64,000 nt of DNA from Chrysomallon squamiferum (taxonomy: Eukaryota > Mollusca > Gastropoda > Neomphalida > Peltospiridae), in assembly GCA_012295275.1 (NCBI GenBank), contig CM022667.1, positions 16,260,488-16,324,487 on the forward strand. Reading direction: 5' to 3'. Below, piece by piece: positions 26,140 to 38,029 of the stretch. The position numbers were made by a program, and so were the translations under genes. Under the pieces are notes generated by a model, which was not told the origin of the DNA, did not search any database, and saw only the letters and a list, made by a program, of their open reading frames with translations. Positions within the stretch are counted from its first letter, which is position 1; every line of letters begins with the position of its first letter.

Positions 26140-26744
26140 ACACATGGATCGAGGACAAAATCCACTTTACAAAAGCTCATTCAGAAACATTTCAGTTCCA
26201 CTACAAGTTCGATCTCGGTTTTATGTTTAATTTCTCTGCCTGAATCTATAACATAATAGACAATTACAGAACAACAGATGATAATAAACGTATTATATTG
26301 CAGAGAATTGGCCCAAACGTCCTTTTCCCTTGCCAGATATTCTCTGTTTTCTCTTGAAATATCTTTCACTGAAGTCACACTGATAACATCCCACACCCCT
26401 GACCAATACTGGCAGATCATTACTGTCATGGGTTCCTTAAGACAGCCCCAGTGACAGTGTTTACTTTATAGTCCCAGTGTCTTGGAGGAATTTCTCGAGT
26501 ACTTTAAGTCTACACAAAGAGAAATAAACCTCAGATGCGTTATGGTGTTTATATATCTTTTATTATTCTTGGCGCCTTTAGTTCAGTCTGGTCATATAAG
26601 ATATATTTAGGGGAATATACTATAAATACAAAAGTGTTTAGCCTGACCAAAAAATGCGAATTTTAGCTGCTGATGTAAAGATTTGTCATTATTATTTTAT
26701 TTAATTGTTGTTTCTTTCTTTGTTTCTTTTTTTAATTGTGCGTG

Positions 26745-26777
<33 letters not shown>

Positions 26778-26983
26778 TAATAAAACAAACCCAAGTCGTT
26801 AAAAATAATGTTTTGCAAAATCAAATTGATAGTGCCAGCTTCTTTAAGAATATTGTCGAAAGCAAACAAAACCTTGCAAAAGAGGAGACGATATTCCGTG
26901 GGAATTCTTCCCAGTTAAATATGTATACCATTTCAGCCGACATGCACAGGCTGTTAAGTAAACAGAGAAATAAACACGAGTGA
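26140..26983. repeat. Dispersed block, copy 1 (recurs at 43430, 61146, 57790, 54060)
   Basis: A block marked by 'ttggcccaaacgtccttttc' and 'gtcccagtgtcttggaggaa'. It recurs at about 43430-44310 (same strand), at 61146-61960 (inverted), and in shorter inverted forms at 57790-58080 and 54060-54130. Five occurrences are more than the three segmental copies explain, so it is itself a repeat family. Its right end holds the decayed open-frame tail described at 61146-61472. Confidence 0.7.
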
Positions 26984-27283
26984 TTTTAAACACTGATCAA
27001 CATGATGTAGCATTTTTTGTAGATATACAAAAGTTATTTAATACATCAAATGTTTTAAAACTGCAAATGCTACACGGTTCAAGTGTTAGATAAATAACTG
27101 CTATCATGATTATTTACAAACTAGACACCATAGCTCTGCATATGTCAAACATATAAAACATGTAACTAATTACAGTTAAACATTTCAGACCTATTTTTGT
27201 AGAATCGGTGAATACTGTCACGATTTGTGTAATGTGTTAAATTTCAAACATGAGTAAACTTGACTTTCAGCTAAATACTACTA

Positions 27284-27418
27284 CTACTACTAATCATACT
27301 AGTGGTGGTAATAGTAGTAGTAGTAGTAGTATAGTAAGAATAGTAATAGTAGTAGTAGTAGTATAGTAATAGTAGTTGTAGCAGCAGTAGTAGTGTCAGT
27401 AGTAGTAGAAGTAGTAGC
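27284..27418. repeat. (AGT)n/(ACT)n microsatellite
   Basis: Interrupted trinucleotide array. The inverted third copy of this region carries the matching CTA tracts at 60488-60540 and 60669-60699. Confidence 0.85.
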
Positions 27419-28691
27419 CAAATCAGTCTGCCAGGTTTACAGGTAGCATACCCTTTCTGGTAAGAAGAAAATATCTTCTAGTGTATTTTTCCACAGACAT
27501 GTATACTGAAGATAATCTGTACATGTTGGAGACTTCTCTACATTATATTCAGAATACAACAGACAAGAACAACAACAATCACAAGGATAACATATAAATA
27601 ATAAATAAAGAAATAAACAGAAATAAATAAATAAATAAGCATTAATTAGATAAAAACATTTATAAATAAAACATAAAAAACATCTGATAATAAAAACAAA
27701 AACAAAAAACAAATATGCCATGTGTTTACTTGTGTATAGGTGGAGAAGAGTAAAAATATTTTATGTCTTAACTTTGCAAGCTATTCACAAAACGTATTCT
27801 GCTTCCACTAATATTTGACTTTCTTCATTTTTCAAAACAGAAAAAAAAAAAAAAAAAAAACCACTTTCCCCAAAAAACTCAAATAATAATAAATAAGTAA
27901 TAATAACAAAATAAAATAAAATAAAGTAAATAAATAAATTTTTGGAGACATATTTAGCTCTTTCCTTCACTTATTTTCTTAATTATTTATTTATTTTTGT
28001 CTTAAAATTTCGATTTTCTTAAAAAATAAAAAATATTAGTGTAATTTTAAAAAGTCGATTTGCTATTATTTATGAGAGGCGGGCTTATGGACGAGCTTGG
28101 GCCTGCTCCTGTTCAGTTTTGCAGAGATTCGCATGCACTTGTTAACTAAACATTCTTGGCATTAATCCATGTTAGAATATTGTTGTCAGTTTCTACATGT
28201 CTGCTCAAAAGCGGGTATAGAGCGGTATTTTCAACTGATTTTCAAGTGGCGGTCTGATGTAAAAATATGATAATGTTCTTTAATGTTTAGAACAAAAAAT
28301 ACATACACCTAACAAAATGAATGAATGAATGAATGAATAAAAAAGTCCGTCTCAACTTTTATTTTGTTTTACCTTTTCATTTGGCGCCTTTTAGTTTTAG
28401 GGGATATTTTTTCGTTGGAAATCAGGATTTTTGTGGTGCGAGTTTCTATTTCTGATTCATCTTAGCTATTTTTAATTGTATATGGTATAATATAATTTTA
28501 TTTATTTATGTTATATTTACTTTTATTATATTATTAAACTAACTATCTGTCTAAATTCCTCTACTTAATAAAGAGCAAATGAAGTAAATAAAGTGAAAAC
28601 GAGAAGCAGAAGATAGGAAGTAGAAAACAAATCAAAAAAGAAAGAAATAAAATCGTGCTAGAACATACTGCTTGTTGCCTCTGCATGGTGC

Positions 28692-28900
28692 AGTCAGCGT
28701 TTCTCACTCTTTTTACCCTTGTGGAACCCTTGAAATAGTTTTAATATCTCAGGGAACATCTATATGTTTTATATCTCGGACACTAACAGTATATTTCAAT
28801 ATATTTAAATACATCCCAGACAGTTGTGCATTAGAATGTATATGTCTTTATAATGTAGATCAAAATGTGTATAACGCTGAATGTATTAAATAAATTTTAC
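28692..28900 (+). mobile_element. hAT-type terminal fragment
   Basis: CAGCGTTTCTCACTC followed by a 'cccttgtggaacccttga' stretch resembles the characteristic end of hAT/Charlie-type elements. No partner end or target duplication was found, so the right limit is arbitrary. Confidence 0.4.
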
Positions 28901-28975
28901 ACTAATGAACGCATTACGTATGAGCCTAATTATATTATTCAAACGCAGCACGTGTAAGGAAATATGCATACAAAC

Positions 28976-29200
28976 AAACATACATACATACATACATACA
29001 TGCATACATACATGCATACATACATACATACATACATACATACATACATACATACATACATACATACATACATGCATGCATGCATGCATACATACATACA
29101 TACATACATACATACATACATACATACATACATACATACATACATACATACATACATACATTCATACATACATTCATACATACATAAATACATGCATGCA
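28976..29200. repeat. (TACA)n microsatellite, about 220 bp
   Basis: A long tetranucleotide array with TGCA interruptions. It gives meaningless His-Thr-Tyr-Ile and Met-Tyr-Val-Cys frames on both strands. Confidence 0.95.
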
Positions 29201-29710
29201 TATATATGTGTAGATTACCTTCCATGTACACAGTTTGTTATCTCAAACAAAGCGCACGTGAATGGAGCCAGTGAAGCACGGTCAGCATCAGACAGATGGG
29301 TATCTCTGCGAAATGTTACGACGTTAACCTGCTTTGTTAATCATTAGGCATTTTTACATTGCAACAAATAAAGCGAGCTCAGCCCAGGTGGAACACGGCC
29401 TGCAGAAAAGACGGCAGTGTAAACGTGTTGAACGTGCTCCACCCTGTGCTACTTTCTGGTAGGCGAAGCCGGCAAGACGAAGCAAGCTCGGCTCGACACT
29501 TGAAATGGTCTACGTAAACACACCACCTGATATGTTGAAAATATTTTTGTTTACTCCTTACTCAAGACTAATCAGTGTATGCGACAAATATAGTGTATGT
29601 ATGTATATATACATGTATGTATGTTTGTATGTTTATTTCCTTGCTCCGTGTGAATAATGTAATTAGGCTTATACGTGATGTGTTCATTAGTGTAAAATGT
29701 ATTTCATATA

Positions 29711-30430
29711 CAGTATACCCTCACCTATTCGCGGTTCCCCATTCGCGGTTCCCCATTCGCGGCCCCGCATATTCGCGGGTTAGGCTCTTAACCCTATCCC
29801 ATCGTATGCTGGTATACCAGGCTAGCGTCATAACGTCATAAAAACAAATGCTCGGTAAACCGCACAAACAATATCAAATTTTTTCAATTATTATTGCAAT
29901 ACAGTACGTATTTTTTTTATAAATGCATACACTGTATATACAGTGCATATTTTTTGTGACCGTGTATTAATAATGTTTTTAATTGCATATTATTACCTGA
30001 ACTGTGCGTACTGTATTTATCTGTCTGTTTTGCCTTTAAATTTGTTCCACTTTCTGTCAATTCTAATACATATGTTGTACGCATAGAAAATGACTTTACG
30101 GTGCAGTAATACTGTATGGGTAACTATGCTATGCGGTGTTACTGTCCTCATGTACTTACGTTTCTTTCTGATTAAAATATTGTTTCAGTACAAAATTAAA
30201 ATGTGTTTACATTATCATTACTACATTAGTGAAATACATAACTGCATGCAATATTACTACATTATTACTGTATTAATGAGTAAGAGTGTCTTTAGAAAGT
30301 GTTTGGGAAGCATTTAGTACCGTATATAATCTCATAATAGACGTTTTAAAACTGCATCCAATATTCGCGGTTTTTCGCTATTCGCGGGGGGGTAAAGAAC
30401 GTAACCCCCTCGAATAGCGAGGGAATACTG
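29711..30430. mobile_element. pogo/Tigger-like short DNA transposon
   Basis: 720 bases bounded by inverted ends: CAGTATACCCTCACC on the left and, reversed, CAGTATTCCCTCGC on the right. Both lead into repeated ATTCGCGG motifs. TA flanks both ends. The interior lacks a recognisable transposase. It sits in segmental copy 1 only, so it inserted after the duplication or was lost from copy 2. Confidence 0.7.
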
Positions 30431-31360
30431 TATATGCGTAATACACATCTTGAAGACATATACATTGTTATGCACAAATGTCTAGGATGTTGTCTAAGAA
30501 AATCGTCAGAGATCTGCTCATCTTGTATGTCAAACAGATCTTGAGATTGGTTTGGACATTGAGGCAAGATAGAATTTAAAAACAGTAAGGTCGGCAGGTT
30601 CTATATGTTCAAAGCTCATTTTCAGTGCGAGTAATTCGCATAAACGAGGTTTTCATTATTTATTGGCCATAGCATAGCTAAGAGCTGCAGCAATGTCAAT
30701 GACGTCCATGAACACTTGATAAAAATCAAGCTGCCTTGTTTCCCTACTGTTTCTAATTAAACCCAAGACACCAATTCCTGAATTCTAAATAAAATTACAA
30801 TTCAAAGCTGTACACATATCTTTCTATCCATCCACACATATATACATGTGTGTGTGTGTGTGTAAATACGTAGACACTTACATATATACATACATTTTGG
30901 TATTAATGTTTATTACATTTTGAAGATGTTTTATTAATGTGTAATTCAAAATATCGTTTCAGTGACGTTTCAGAATGTTATTCTGATTTTTCGGAACTCA
31001 GTGAAAAGTGTTTTGATAGAATTATTTGCTGCCAGAATTAATTTTAACACTTCATTAAACCAGTTTGAACATTAGCAAATCTCTCCATTTTGTTCTGTCA
31101 AGTGTCATGCTAAGAAAAAACAAAAAACAAAGAAAAAACAAACAAACACAGGGAACATTTTTCTTAAAGCTTAAACGTTCATTTAAAGAAAACAAAAAGT
31201 TAACTCTAAATTTTAAGAACTCATCATACAAGAGACTATTTAATGTATTTCAATATGTTCGTAATTATTTCCTTTCTCTTTAATGAGCATATTTTATATT
31301 TGTTTTATACCCGAGGAAGCTTGTTGTTCTTTATTTAACCTAACAAGTGTATTATGATTA

Positions 31361-32180
31361 TTTTTTCCATTGTATATCTCTTTTGCATTTGTGTTCCGCT
31401 TCTCAAATTTGTATTCATTTAATTTATTTTGTTAATATTCTAAATAGAGTGAAGGATGAAATTTGACTCCAAGTTTCTAACCCAGGTATCACCCATCTGA
31501 GAATGATGTGAAGCGCAAATATCAGATGAATAGAACAGGAGATGGAAGCAATTATTTAACATTAACTTTTACAAACTTTGCAATTACTGATCTATGTGTT
31601 ACTTTTAATGACAGATGTTTTATAGGTAAGCAATATTTTAATATGTCCTACATTGAACTTTTTGGGTTATACTGATCTCCATCTTTGCTAACGTTAAGTG
31701 ATACAAGTGTCTGAAACAACTCCACACAAAACAGTAACATGATCAGAGTAAAGTAGGGTCAGCTGATTTATTTTTTCCATTGTATATCTCTTTTGCATTT
31801 GTGTTCCGCTTCTCAAATTTGTATTCATTTAATTTATTTTGTTAATATTCTAAATAGAGTGAAGGATGAAATTTGACTCCAAGTTTCTAACCCAGGTATC
31901 AGCCATCTGAGAATGATGTGAAGCGCAAATATCAGATGAATAGAACAGGAGATGGAAGCAATTATTTAACATTAACTTTTACAAACTTTGCAATTACTGA
32001 TCTATGTGTTACTCTTAATGACAGATGTTTTATAGGTAAGCAATATTTTAATATGTCCTACATTGAACTTTTTGGGTTATACTGATCTCCATCTTTGCTA
32101 ACGTTAAGTGATACAAGTGTCTGAAACAACTCCACACAAAACAGTAACATGATCAGAGTAAAGTAGGGTCAGCTGATTTA
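31361..32180. repeat. 410-bp near-perfect tandem duplication
   Basis: 31361-31770 and 31771-32180 are in tandem and differ at only about two positions by eye (acccat/agccat and acttttaat/actcttaat). The matching part of segmental copy 2 (about 46200-46610) is single, so this is a recent event or an assembly artefact. Confidence 0.9.
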
Positions 32181-32609
32181 TTTTTGTTTACAGAGATTTT
32201 ATATTCATCATTCAGTCGGAGATTTGATTTAATCATTTAAGTCCTATAATTTGTTAATTAATATTTGAGTAGTCATAATTTTAACCTTAATTCATAGTTC
32301 TTCTTATGACTCAGACATTTAAAAAAATATTTATCTGTTATCCACCATTTTCATTTAAATCATTTAAAAAAAGTTTATTTATTTATTTATATATGCCATT
32401 AATCATCGCTGTGCTGGTAAAAATAAATGAAAGTATGTAATGTACTGAGGATTAATTCATTTATTTATTTCCTGCTGTAATAAAAAATGATTAGTAACGT
32501 TAATTGTTAACCATACTGCAACTATATTGAAATTATCTGTCTTAATCTTGGGCTGTTCATTTGTATTTTTGTTCATGCTCTCTTATGTTATTTTCTATGT
32601 ATATATATA

Positions 32610-34105
32610 TACTCTAAGAAAAAAGAAACGCAAAAGTATATTTTATTGACATTGGGAATATCTATCTAATGGATCAACAGAAAGCATCAGAATGTTAACA
32701 TTTTACACACACTTTCGCAATTCATTAATATTGATGGTATTACATTGAAAAGGTTAATGTTCAAGGTTATAACAGTATAATATCAATACCTTGTGTGCCC
32801 ACCATGGGAGTTCAGAACTGCCTGACATCTCCATCCCATGGCAGTAATGACATTTCGAATTTCACCTTGTGGAATGGTGGACCACTCTGTCTGTAGTAAT
32901 AATACCAACTGAGCACGATTCTGTGACTGGTTGATGCTGCCTCAGTCGTTTATCCAACTCGTCCCATAAATGCTCGATGGGGTTCAAATCCGGATATTTA
33001 GAGGGCCAGGGCAGGACCTGAATGTTATTGTTTTGTAGGTACGTTGTTGTTAGTCGTCGAGCTGTATATGGTCTCGCATTGTCCGGTTGGAATACAGCGT
33101 TACCATTATTCATAATTAGAGCGACATGTGGCTGCAAAATGTCATCTCGCTATCTCTGTGCCCTTAAGATGATTTGGATGTGAACCAGGTTGGTCCTACC
33201 AGTGTATGCGATTGCTGCCCACACCATCACACTTGCATCACCAAATCTGTCCTCTTCCTGTATGCAGTTTGCAGCAAAATGTTCACCACGACGTCTATAA
33301 ACTCAACATCTTCCATCAGCTCGACGAAGCAGAAATCGAGCCTCGTCACTAAACCAGACAGTTCTCCATCGTAATTAATGCCAGACTCTGTGCACTTGAC
33401 ATCAATGACGTCATAGTGGTCGATGTTGTTGAGTCAAAACCACTCTTCTTACAGGCCGTCTTGCTTTAATACCTGCCTCGCGTAAACGATTGCGCACTGT
33501 CTGAGACGATATTCTACGCAGACCAGGTATTGCTGAAGCAGTAGAGGTTGCCGTATTGGTTCTTTCCCGTAGATGAAGTACCCGTACGTAGCGGTCCTGG
33601 GCCCCGGTGGTTATACGTGGTCTACCTGATCTGGGACGGTCACGTGTTGTTTGGTGTTCCTGGAACCGATACACAATCTCAAGATGGTGCTTGGGGATAC
33701 ATGGAACACCCGGGCAACGGCCGAGAAGGATTCGCCAGCTTGTAAACGGGATGGCGTTGTTTCGTTGCGGTTCACTCAGTCGTGGCATTTGTTTGATGTT
33801 GGGTCAGAAAAAAAATAAGGAACAGAAGTTATCGAAAACCTTGCATTTTTATAACCCTCGTATTCAAATTTCATGTGCTGCAAGTGCATATGCACTGGTA
33901 ACGTGGTTTGCATGCGGGGACGTTTTGGCTAATAAACACGAACATAGCTTTTATTTTGTGTTACCTGCTTTTTGGCGACTGTAATAAAAACTATACGTTT
34001 GAATCACCAAATGTCATTATATTCATAGTTTGTACATTGATATGTGCCAGTTTATAATAGTTATCTAAGAAATAAACCATTTTGCGTTTCTTTTTTGGAA
34101 GAGTA
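32610..34105 (-). mobile_element. Tc1/mariner-type transposon, decayed
   Basis: An element of about 1.5 kb with 26-base inverted ends (32610-32635 and 34080-34105) agreeing at 23 of 26 positions, each ending TACTCT at a TA site. The interior encodes, on the minus strand, a Tc1-type transposase in pieces. The N-terminal DNA-binding half (33411-33788) has SGRPRITT and RISSQTVRNRLREAGI. The C-terminal half (32862-33137) has DNARPYTARR and WPSKYPDLNPIEHLWDELD, which carry the second and third acidic residues of a DD34E-type site. The frame is broken between the halves, so it is not autonomous. It sits in segmental copy 1 only. Confidence 0.92.
32862..33788 (-). pseudogene. Tc1-like transposase pseudogene
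   Basis: Start Met at 33788 (MPRLSEPQRN). The first 125 codons read through to 33411, then a frame change; the C-terminal 91 codons lie at 32862-33137. Helix-turn-helix landmarks are followed by the catalytic D and the D-P-D-L-N-P-I-E-H motif. Stops and shifts lie in the central catalytic region. Confidence 0.85.
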
Positions 34106-34134
34106 TATATTGGACAGTGAAATCAGGCAATTCT

Positions 34135-34135
<1 letters not shown>

Positions 34136-34175
<40 letters not shown>

Positions 34176-34225
34176 TTCTCTCTCTGTCTGTCTGTCTGTG
34201 TGTGTATATATATATATATATATAT
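34136..34225. repeat. (TCTA)n(TCTG)n(TA)n microsatellite
   Basis: Compound tetranucleotide and dinucleotide array in copy 1. Confidence 0.9.
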
Positions 34226-34779
34226 CAAATATGAATACATTTCTAAAAGTAATAAACTGCAAATCAACTATTAACATGACTCAACAGATATAATTTCATA
34301 TTGTATTTGTATACATACATACACACATACATACATACATATATATGCACATACACATACACACAGAAACACAAATGCACATACCCACAAACCAAACAAA
34401 GATACACAAACCCACAAAATACATACATACATACACTTGCACACACAAAGACACACGTTATTGTCATTATCATTTTCCAGTGAAAGACACAACATACAGA
34501 TAGAAGTTATATCACTTTTATTTCTAAAGAAAAACAAACACAAGAAAAAAATATATATATAAATATAAAAATGAATTAAATCCTCACAATATAGGCAGCA
34601 TTAACTGTTATCAATGTTTTAAAGTACTGATTAGTAAATGTATTCTTATTTGATTAAATACAGTATATTTTAATATGATTATAATTAATATTATGGATAA
34701 TTGAAAAAACAATTTAATAAATAATTTATTAATAACACTTAAGGTCTGCGTATATATGTATATCAACCAAAAACAAAAC

Positions 34780-35300
34780 CACAGTCTTACATTATTCTAC
34801 AATGTATAGCATGTAAAAATTAAACTAAAACAGTTAACATTTATATTTAAGAGATTTAATCCACTGTTATAAATAAAAAAATAAATAAGAAAATAAATAA
34901 GTTAGAAAAAGAAACAAACTTAAGAACTATTTTCAGTTAATATTTTGTTACAACATATAAAGTTGTCAGTCATCTACAAAACAAAATTATCACTATATAT
35001 AAAATTATCTTCCACTGCTAGAAAACAGTCAGAAAAAAAAGAAGAAGAAAAAAGATGATAACAAAAATATAATATTGTAAGAAAACAAATTATGGCTAAC
35101 TAAAAAACAAATTAGTAATCAGCAATGGATATAGATAATAGAAAGTGTGTACAGATAGCTACAGTAAACAATACCACACTACTATATTATTCTACAATGT
35201 ATAGTATCTAAACCATAAAACAAAATAGTTACTATTTACATTTAAAAAATGAATCCACTGTATTAACAAAAAAATAAATAATAATAAAAAAAACATTAAA
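34780..35300. repeat. Tandem-unit region downstream of TRPV-like pseudogene, copy 1
   Basis: At least one and a half copies of the unit described at 47500-48900, marked by 'attattctacaatgtatag' and 'gtcagtcatctacaaaac'. It runs into the assembly gap, so the array size is unknown. Confidence 0.65.
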
Positions 35301-35500
35301 NNNNNNNNNNNNNNNNNNNNNNNNNNNNNNNNNNNNNNNNNNNNNNNNNNNNNNNNNNNNNNNNNNNNNNNNNNNNNNNNNNNNNNNNNNNNNNNNNNNN
35401 NNNNNNNNNNNNNNNNNNNNNNNNNNNNNNNNNNNNNNNNNNNNNNNNNNNNNNNNNNNNNNNNNNNNNNNNNNNNNNNNNNNNNNNNNNNNNNNNNNNN
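35301..35500. other. Assembly gap (200 N)
   Basis: Exactly 200 unknown bases, probably a placeholder length. It lies inside a tandem-repeat array just downstream of the TRPV-like pseudogene, a plausible reason for assembly failure. Confidence 0.99.
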
Positions 35501-35671
35501 TACAAAGGGAATTTAATATATAAGTATTATAACCTTTTTACTTCCAGATTTCATTTAATTTATGAGATTTTTGGTTATGTTTTAAAAGCCTGTACAGGTC
35601 ATTATTTTTTATGTCTCATTGAAACCATATAATGTTATCCTCCTTGCGAGCTGGTCTCACTTTACTATGAT

Positions 35672-36577
35672 TTATTTTTTATTTTTCTCGGTTTTCTCTT
35701 CTTGTTCATGTCTTTCTATTTCTACACTTTTTTTTCTCAGTATATCTCTATCTTGAAAGTAGATTGTTTGCAGGGAATCAAGTTCAAGAAAATATCTGTT
35801 TTCTTCTACCATTGTCATGGATGGAAAGAAAAGAAGTACTGAAAGGCTCTGCATTGTACATTGTATAATTTTGTCTGATGATATATATTCATTTGTTTGT
35901 AACATTACAGCAATGAGGGCATTGAACATCAAGACGGAAGTGAGAAGGATAAAGAGCGCAACAAGTGTTGTGGCCAACCAAGGCACACTTGCTTCATTCA
36001 GCACCGAAGAAACCCAGCATCAGGTTAAATAAAGTTACAGTAATCATTGAAAACTACAAAAATTCTCAGAGTTGTTACTTATTACATTGTATATTACCTG
36101 AAACAAATAGCATGTAAATCATCGCTGTAAATGGCAGATATTCGATCAATAGAATGACTAAAAATCAAATCATATCACAGAATACAACTTTTTGTATCAT
36201 CACGGTGAAAAAATTTAGGAGCCATCATCCAATAAGGACTAAAATAATAATAAGGTAGTGGGAACCAGTCTGAATGAAGTACCAAAGAGCGTCTACAAGA
36301 TGTTGTTACAGAAAACACAAGCAACAGAAAAAGGTATGTCCTATTGTGATGGATCGTTCTGAAATTCAAGTATTTTCCTTTATAAAGACATCTTCCTTCT
36401 ATCAGCAAATATTGTATAGGAATAATCAAATTTGAGGAACCGATCGTATTAACAAAACAAATTTACTTTGTGATGACGTTTGATTCTTCCCTAATATCGA
36501 ATATGTATGTTACTGAAAAGAACATATAATATAATCCCAGTGATATCCATGAGGTGGAAGATTCCCCACAAATAGTA
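35672..36577 (-). pseudogene. TRPV-like channel pseudogene, 5'-truncated
   Basis: Colinear with codons ~399 to the end of the intact gene at 50365-52590, from the first membrane segment onward. Recognisable pieces: 36175-36577 (TM1 to TM4 region), then SVPWLATTLVALF, VLMFNALIAVM and the region after TM6 (35672-36004). A small deletion removes the pore-filter codons and shifts frame at about 36005-36030, and about 30 bases are missing near 36205. The 5' end stops at the duplication junction, so no N-terminal ankyrin region exists. Its downstream C-terminal tail differs from the intact gene. It is not expected to make a channel. Confidence 0.9.
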
Positions 36578-36822
36578 TGATACAGATATTTGAGATGAAA
36601 AAAAAAAGTTTTCTTGTGTTCTTGAATTAATTATCTATACATAGATTCCAATAATTAAATACATACTTCTTACCAATAAATCAAGGTGTTATCTAAATAA
36701 AATTTAAGATGTTAATAAGTTGAAATTGTTAAAATCTAGTGACAAAATATATATAATTTACTTCAGCTAGCAGTGTCTAAAGAAATTATAAAATCTTTGG
36801 TATTTTTTTGTTTTTCTTACAG

Positions 36823-36950
36823 ATTCTAATGGACAAGACGTATTACTTGTCTCGGTTATAAAATTTAGTCAGACATGTTCCTGTGTTGACATTTGACTCC
36901 AGTTTTCTTCAAGTTGCAACTCCAGTCCTGAAGTTGACAAATGTCTGTAT
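36823..36950 (+). pseudogene. Duplicated POLD2 exon 9 fragment
   Basis: The acceptor (tttcttacag) and the exon start match 22004-22171 closely, including a 'tttagtcagacatgttcctg' stretch. About 36 bases are deleted from the middle and the end has changed. With no upstream POLD2 exons it cannot be expressed as POLD2. It marks the left edge of copy 2. Confidence 0.92.
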
Positions 36951-38029
36951 TACCTGATTATATTTTCTTATCATTGTTATTTTTGTCATCCAGCCCTCTG
37001 AACATGAAATTTATATTCCTGAATGTTCTCATATATAGAATTTTACTATGATAATATGTACTGAATATAACATGGGCTGAGTTAAAACGATTTGGCAAAA
37101 ATTCACAAATACAAACTGAACTGGTGCATGAATGGATAAATACTATATGTGCGTGTGCGTTCGTGCGTGTGTTTTACACGCAGATAATTAGAATCAATTT
37201 ATTTTGCTTTAATATCTCATCATAGGTACTTGTATCTGCGCGGTTAAATGCTAAATTAAACAACTTTGATTTCAGGATGGGACTTTTCATGAGACAAAAC
37301 TTTCAAATATTGTATCAGCCTGTAATACTATAAAATTCTGCTAGGATATTTGCAGACCTATCAGCCTGTAAAACTGTACAATAATATTTAACGGAAACTA
37401 CAAGAACATATTTTGCAGATGTTTAATGAATATCCAGTCAAATCAAATTTAGTAAGAATTAAAAGAAAGATTTATTTTTTTATTGTGACTTGTATATTTA
37501 TTTATATTATGAAAAAATGCCAGTTTTTCATTTAGTTTTTTATAAACCAGTTATTAATAATAAAATAATTAATGCTTATTATGGCTCCAAAAAACCTATA
37601 AATGGTTTTTTTCTTTTGAGAGTAAGCATAAAACCAAAATCAACTATTTATTGAGAATAATTGGATTAAATATTAACTATATTACATATTCATATATTTG
37701 TCTTCGTATTATAGTCACTAGTAATAAGGATTCACATTAAAATACTAGCATGATGAAAAATGCATATGACTTAACCATTTTCTGCCTTTGTAATATGTGT
37801 CATTATCAGATACCACAGATTAGGAATAGTTGTTTTCTTTTCTTACTTTGTTGTCTGAAAATGTAGAACAGTATTTGGAAAAATAAACTAACATCATACT
37901 TTTTTTTTCTGAATTTATTTGTTTATATTTAATATAATTTTTTGAAAAATATATAATAATAATATTGGTATTATATACTGTAAATAATTTTTAGGATGAC
38001 TTAATAGATATATTTTTTTAAATTATGAC

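Larger units (their letters stand above)
22172..29710. other. Non-coding duplicated region downstream of POLD2
   Basis: No gene is recognised in 7.5 kb. It holds A/T homopolymers (23158-23178, 24107-24200, 24583-24608), a C-run near 25042, trinucleotide AGT tracts (27284-27418), a TACA array (28976-29200) and a hAT-like end at about 28692 (CAGCGTTTCTCACTC). Blocks at 26140-26610 and 25507-25590 recur elsewhere in the window. Confidence 0.7.
21765..36577. repeat. Tandem segmental duplication, copy 1
   Basis: Starts at the GTA of the POLD2 exon 8 donor (21765-21767) and ends in the TRPV-like fragment at 36575-36577. It contains POLD2 exon 9, a long non-coding stretch and the TRPV-like pseudogene. 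Colinear similarity to copy 2 is traceable throughout (for example 22261/37021, 24230/38900, 24980/42910, 26140/43430, 29270/44740, 30440/45280, 31361/46200, 34950/47640), at very roughly 80-90% by eye. Copy 1 has gained the Tc1-like and pogo-like elements and a 410-bp internal duplication. Confidence 0.85.

Noticed and set aside
26181-26429. 82-codon minus-strand frame (MTVMICQYW)
   Set aside because: The equivalent frame in the copies at 43430 and 61690 has stops, so no evidence of coding selection.
28886-29347. Several overlapping open frames on both strands with His-Thr-Tyr-Ile or Met-Tyr-Val-Cys repeats
   Set aside because: They are translations of a TACA tetranucleotide array and have no coding value.
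29711-30430. Clustered short palindromic ATTCGCGG motifs as a CRISPR-like array
   Set aside because: Eukaryotic context, irregular spacing and TIR ends show a pogo-like transposon.
34264-34543. Cys/Val/Tyr-rich minus-strand frames
   Set aside because: Translations of CA/TACA-rich sequence at the start of the region shared with 47030-47250.
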